This document shows positions 58,117 to 64,000 of a stretch of DNA of 64,000 bases, piece by piece; the stretch's first letter is position 1, and every line of letters begins with the position of its first letter. The stretch is taken from assembly GCF_000719115.1 (NCBI RefSeq), contig NZ_JOEA01000008.1:1-64000 (forward strand), read 5' to 3'. The notes beneath the pieces are model-generated. The model had not been told where the DNA came from and made no database searches. It was given only the letters and a program-made list of their open reading frames with translations. Both the position numbers and the translations under genes were made by a program. The stretch comes from Lentzea albidocapillata (GTDB taxonomy: Bacteria; Actinomycetota; Actinomycetes; Mycobacteriales; Pseudonocardiaceae).

Positions 58117-59123
58117 TGGTTGGCGTCCACGTCGGCGCCGATGTGCTTCGCGGCATCCGGGTTGCGACGCACCTTGAGCAGGCTGGCGATCGTCGTGATC
58201 GCCAGCACGCCGATGATCACCGACAGCGAGACCTCGATGCCGATGGTCGGCACGTTGAACGGCTCGCCGCCGTTGAGGAACGACAGGGTGTTGGTGTGCA
58301 GGGCTTCCAGGATCAGCTTGACGCCGATGAAGCCGAGGATCACCGACAGACCGATCGAGAGGTAGACGAGCTTCGCGAGCAGGCCGCCGAGCAGGAAGTA
58401 CAGCTGGCGCAGGCCCATCAGCGCGAACGCGTTGGCCGTGAACACCAGGAACGGCTCCTTGGTGAGGCCGAAGATCGCGGGGATCGAGTCGAGCGCGAAG
58501 AGCAGGTCGGTGGAGCCGATCGCGACCATCACGATGAACATCGGGGTCACGAAGCGCTTGCCGTCGATCTTGATGAACGACCTGGAGCCGTGGAAGTCGT
58601 CGGTGACCGGGAAAACCTTGCGCACCATGCGCAGCATCAGGTTCTCCTTGTACTCCTCTTCCTCGTCGTGGTTCTCCCGCGCCAGCTGCCAGCCGGTGTA
58701 GATGAGGAACGCGCCGAAGATGAAGAAGACCCAGCTGAACTGGCTGATGAGCGCCGCACCGGCCGCGATGAAGATGCCTCGCATGATGAGCGCGAGCAGG
58801 ATGCCGATCAACAGCACCTTGTGCTGGTGGATCGCGGGCACCTTGAACGTTGTCATGATGATCAAGAAGATGAAGAGGTTGTCGACACTCAGCGAGTACT
58901 CGGTGATGTACCCGGCGAAGAACTCCGTCGCGTACTGACCACCGGAGAAGTACCAGATGCCGAGGCCGAAGACGGCGGCCATCGCCACGTAGAAGATCAC
59001 CCAGCGGGCGGCTTCACCGATCGTCACCTCATGGGGCTTCCGATCGACGATCACGAGGTCCACAGCCAGCAGAACGAGCAGACCACCGATCGTCGCGATC
59101 CACATCCATGCGGGGACGTTCAC
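58113..59123 (-). CDS. TerC family membrane protein
   Basis: The protein has 336 residues with a GTG start at 59123. Eight or nine membrane helices and TerC motifs are clear: TEYSLSVDNLFIFLIIM, STDLLFALDSIPAIFG and FALMGLRQLYFLLGGLL. TerC-family proteins in bacteria export manganese or charge exoenzymes with metal. Its leader resembles a yybP-ykoY (Mn2+) riboswitch, fitting a manganese role. Confidence 0.9.
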   Translation of the reverse strand: MNVPAWMWIATIGGLLVLLAVDLVIVDRKPHEVTIGEAARWVIFYVAMAAVFGLGIWYFSGGQYATEFFAGYITEYSLSVDNLFIFLIIMTTFKVPAIHQHKVLLIGILLALIMRGIFIAAGAALISQFSWVFFIFGAFLIYTGWQLARENHDEEEEYKENLMLRMVRKVFPVTDDFHGSRSFIKIDGKRFVTPMFIVMVAIGSTDLLFALDSIPAIFGLTKEPFLVFTANAFALMGLRQLYFLLGGLLAKLVYLSIGLSVILGFIGVKLILEALHTNTLSFLNGGEPFNVPTIGIEVSLSVIIGVLAITTIASLLKVRRNPDAAKHIGADVDANH

Positions 59124-59480
59124 AACCCAACCTCCGGGATTCTCAGCGCATGCCAGATAAACCCGGAGGTCTCCTCCGCCGCCGAGATGATCTCTCGAAC
59201 GACCAACGGCACCGGGAGCTCTACGCCGAGCTCCGTACTGACGACACCGCTGCTTAGGGAGTACTCCCCTCCATGCTGCGTCAATATTGTGCTCTACGAA
59301 GAGCGGTTAGCGCCACACAGGGTGAGCAGACCCACGCAACCAGCTGCAATGGGAATACGCAGCGTGTCGTTCGGGTTAAGCCGACCACTACCTGAAGCCC
59401 TGCTGAAGATCCACTGATGCTGAGACCGCGGCCGGATCCCGACAGGCCGTTCTCAGCAAAACTCGCATATCGTCATCGAC
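59124..59480. other. Gap holding TerC leader and hydrolase promoter
   Basis: The left 150 bases are the minus-strand leader of TerC, described separately. The right 200 bases have no gene; CAATAT on the minus strand near 59289-59294 could be the TerC -10, and the region just before 59481 should hold the promoter of the hydrolase/ABC fusion. Confidence 0.5.
59130..59272 (-). ncRNA. Probable yybP-ykoY-type (Mn2+) riboswitch leader of TerC
   Basis: The minus-strand leader starts with GGGGAGTACTCCC (59257-59271) and ends with GACCTCCGGG before the ribosome binding site, as in actinobacterial yybP-ykoY leaders of TerC genes. ACCTCCGGG (read on either strand as a 9-bp perfect pair, 59130-59138 with 59162-59170) pairs with the CCCGGAGGT that contains the GGAGG ribosome binding site. 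A hairpin can therefore hide the start of translation. The assignment is from the sequence pattern, without a covariance-model search. Confidence 0.55.
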
Positions 59481-62319
<2,839 letters not shown>

Positions 62320-62327
<8 letters not shown>

Positions 62328-62508
62328 CTTCCTGATGGCAGCGGCGTCCGCCACGGCGGACGCCCCGAACCCCGCCGCCGTCGAGGTGCTGGCCGAGGCC
62401 GGCCTCGACGTGGCGGACGAGATCGCGGCGACGCCCGCGTTCGCACCCGTGCGGACCGCCAACCCGAACCGCACGAAGGCACCAATCCCGCAGGAGGTGG
62501 ACCGGTGA
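62320..62508 (+). CDS. Small protein between ATPase and permease genes
   Basis: The protein has 62 residues with a GTG start at 62320, eight bases inside the ATPase gene. The sequence is Ala/Pro-rich (AAASATADAPNPAAVEVLAE, then VRTANPNRTKAPIPQEVDR). It ends four bases inside the permease gene. The frame is preserved between two coupled genes, which supports its reality. Function unknown. Confidence 0.45.
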
Positions 62509-63431
62509 ACGAGAACAGCGTCCACACCGACCCAGGCGCGCTCAAGGATCTCACCGACGCAGCCGCCCAGCAGCACACCGAGGTGGCGCCGGACGGTTCG
62601 TCGGTCGGCTACAAGGCGCGCCGCACCCTCCGCATCCACGTGGAGCTGCAACGGCAGATCCGCCGCCGCAGGACCCAGCTCGTGCTGGGCTTCCTGGTGC
62701 TGCTGCCGTTCATCCTCGCGGCGAGCTTCGAGATCGGGCAGTCCGACCCGAACCGCCGCTCCGGCGGCTTCGTGGACCTCGCCACCGCCAGCGGCATCAA
62801 CTTCGTGGTGCTCACGCTGTTCGTGAGCAGCAGCTTCCTGCTGCCGATGATCGTGGCGCTGTTCTTCGGCGACACGATCGCGTCCGAAGCGTCGTGGTCG
62901 AGCCTCAAGTACCTGCTCGCCGCACCGATCCCGAGGCACCGCCTGCTGCGCCAGAAGGCCATCAGCAGCGGCCTGCTCAGCGTCTTCGCCCTAGCCCTGC
63001 TCCCCGCGGTGGCCCTGGGCGTCGGCGTCGCCTGGTACGGCGCGGGCGAGGTGGTGAGCCCGACCGGCGAGGCAGCCCCGTTCGGTGACGGCGTGCTCGG
63101 CATGGCGCTCGCGGTCGTCTACATCTCGATCAACCTGTTCTGGGTCGCGGGCCTCGCGATGTTCCTGTCCGTGTCCACCGACGCGCCTCTCGGCGCGGTC
63201 GGCGGCACGGTGCTCGTCTCGATCGTGTCGCAGATCCTCGACCAGATCGAGCCGCTCGGGGACCTGCGCAACTACCTGCCGACGCACTACGCGATGGCGT
63301 GGGCCGACCTGCTCTCGACCGACATCGACTGGTCGGAGATGGCTCGCGGCACGTTCTCCGCGCTCGCCTACGGCGGCATCTTCACGCTGCTCGCGGCACG
63401 GCAGTTCAAGACGAAGGACATCACGAGCTAG
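62505..63431 (+). CDS. ABC transporter permease
   Basis: The protein has 308 residues with a GTG start at 62505 after GGAGGTGGA. Six membrane helices of the ABC-2 type are visible, with RRRTQLVLGFLVLLPFILAA and GGTVLVSIVSQILDQI. It is the transmembrane partner of the ATPase domain of the upstream fusion protein. The cargo might be related to the peptidase domain. Confidence 0.8.
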   Translation: MNENSVHTDPGALKDLTDAAAQQHTEVAPDGSSVGYKARRTLRIHVELQRQIRRRRTQLVLGFLVLLPFILAASFEIGQSDPNRRSGGFVDLATASGINFVVLTLFVSSSFLLPMIVALFFGDTIASEASWSSLKYLLAAPIPRHRLLRQKAISSGLLSVFALALLPAVALGVGVAWYGAGEVVSPTGEAAPFGDGVLGMALAVVYISINLFWVAGLAMFLSVSTDAPLGAVGGTVLVSIVSQILDQIEPLGDLRNYLPTHYAMAWADLLSTDIDWSEMARGTFSALAYGGIFTLLAARQFKTKDITS

Positions 63432-63820
63432 CTCACGCAGAACTCGTTGCCTTCCGGGTCGAGCATCACGACCCAGTGGCCCGTCTGGTCGTTGTGCTCA
63501 CGCACCCGCGTGGCGCCCAGCGAAACCAGGCGGGCCACTGCGTCGAGACCTGGCCGGATGTCGAGGTGGACACGGTTCTTCGCGGTCTTGCCCTCGGGCA
63601 CCCGCTGGAACAGGAACCGCGGTCCCCTGCCGTCCGGGTCGATGATCGCCGCGTAGTCGTCCACCGAGTCGAACGGGATGTTGTTCTTCACCGCGAACTC
63701 CTCCCACGTGGCAAAGCCAGGAGGCGGCGGCTGCTGGACGTAACCGAGCGCCTGCGCCCAGAAGCCGGCGAGCTTGGGCGGGTCGTTGGCGTCGAACGAG
63801 ATCTGGATTTCGGTTGCCAT
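63428..63820 (-). CDS. VOC-family protein
   Basis: The protein has 130 residues. The vicinal oxygen chelate fold is seen in IQISFDANDPPKLAGFWAQA and HWVVMLDPEGNEFCVS. These proteins bind a metal and act as dioxygenases, isomerases or resistance proteins; role unknown. The start ATG 63820 is where homology begins. It converges on the permease gene with a four-base overlap. Confidence 0.85.
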   Translation of the reverse strand: MATEIQISFDANDPPKLAGFWAQALGYVQQPPPPGFATWEEFAVKNNIPFDSVDDYAAIIDPDGRGPRFLFQRVPEGKTAKNRVHLDIRPGLDAVARLVSLGATRVREHNDQTGHWVVMLDPEGNEFCVS

Positions 63821-63876
63821 GCGGCCACCGTAGAGACCAATGCGGACAACCACTGTCCGGAGTAGCGTGCCCTCTC

Positions 63877-64000
63877 ATGTCACGTCCTGTGCACTTCGAG
63901 ATCCACGCCGCCGATCCCGAGCGAGCGCGGAACTTCTACTCCTCCGTCTTCGGCTGGAAGATCGAACAGTGGGGCGACATCCCCTACTGGACCATCGTGA
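63877..64000 (+). CDS. VOC-family protein (partial, right edge)
   Basis: The first 41 residues are present: SRPVHFEIHAADPERARNFY, then SVFGWKIEQWGDIPYWTIV. The VOC fold is clear. The gene runs off the window. It is divergent from the neighbouring VOC gene. Confidence 0.8.
   Translation, partial: MSRPVHFEIHAADPERARNFYSSVFGWKIEQWGDIPYWTIV

Overview
The window is 64 kb of GC-rich actinobacterial DNA. Leaderless-looking promoters, GTG starts, the XRE/DUF5753 plus DUF397 pair, a type VII secretion-linked toxin locus and several XRE regulators with small partner genes suggest a filamentous actinomycete, probably Pseudonocardiaceae (Lentzea/Saccharothrix-like). That placement is inference; there is no rRNA or other marker here.

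Positions 1 to about 16,945 look like one integrated element that continues past the left edge. Its right end carries a large serine integrase (15396-16901), an excisionase-type DNA-binding protein, a MobC-like protein, a relaxase and a 10-bp inverted repeat that could be oriT. Immediately beyond the integrase lies the headless 3' end of an MBL-fold hydrolase gene, cut at its GGVGKT motif, which is probably the attachment site. The cargo includes the first two genes of a class 1 DISARM defence system (drmD, then drmMI running off the left edge). It also includes an unusual module: XRE regulator, flavoprotein, a resolvase-like mini-protein, small proteins, a 39-residue peptide with a very strong ribosome binding site, a hairpin, a JmjC/cupin oxygenase and an APH-fold kinase. 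That module is a candidate uncharacterised RiPP pathway.

From 17 kb to 44 kb the DNA looks chromosomal, with mostly single genes: a frameshifted PIN toxin, amidase, RNase HI with a doubled Cys/His tail, aminotransferase, ArsR plus SRPBCC pair, a SEFIR/TIR protein, XRE/DUF5753 and DUF397, DNA polymerase IV next to a Nudix hydrolase, a secreted endonuclease I, quinone oxidoreductase, a frameshifted GNAT protein, TetR, a class V aminotransferase, YihY, EI24, a beta-propeller protein and FKBP.

Positions 44.4 to 51.3 kb form a type VII secretion toxin locus: YbaB-like protein, EspC-like protein, a 1360-residue polymorphic toxin with a low-complexity linker and a possible PD-(D/E)xK end, an Imm49-type immunity protein and a YezG-like protein. 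Further right are ASCH, HdeD, a GT87 mannosyltransferase, an antitoxin/RES toxin pair with its own operator, a prolyl oligopeptidase divergent from an amidohydrolase across a palindrome, TerC behind a probable yybP-ykoY-type leader, a hydrolase-ABC ATPase fusion with its permease, and two VOC proteins. No tRNA, rRNA or CRISPR array was seen.
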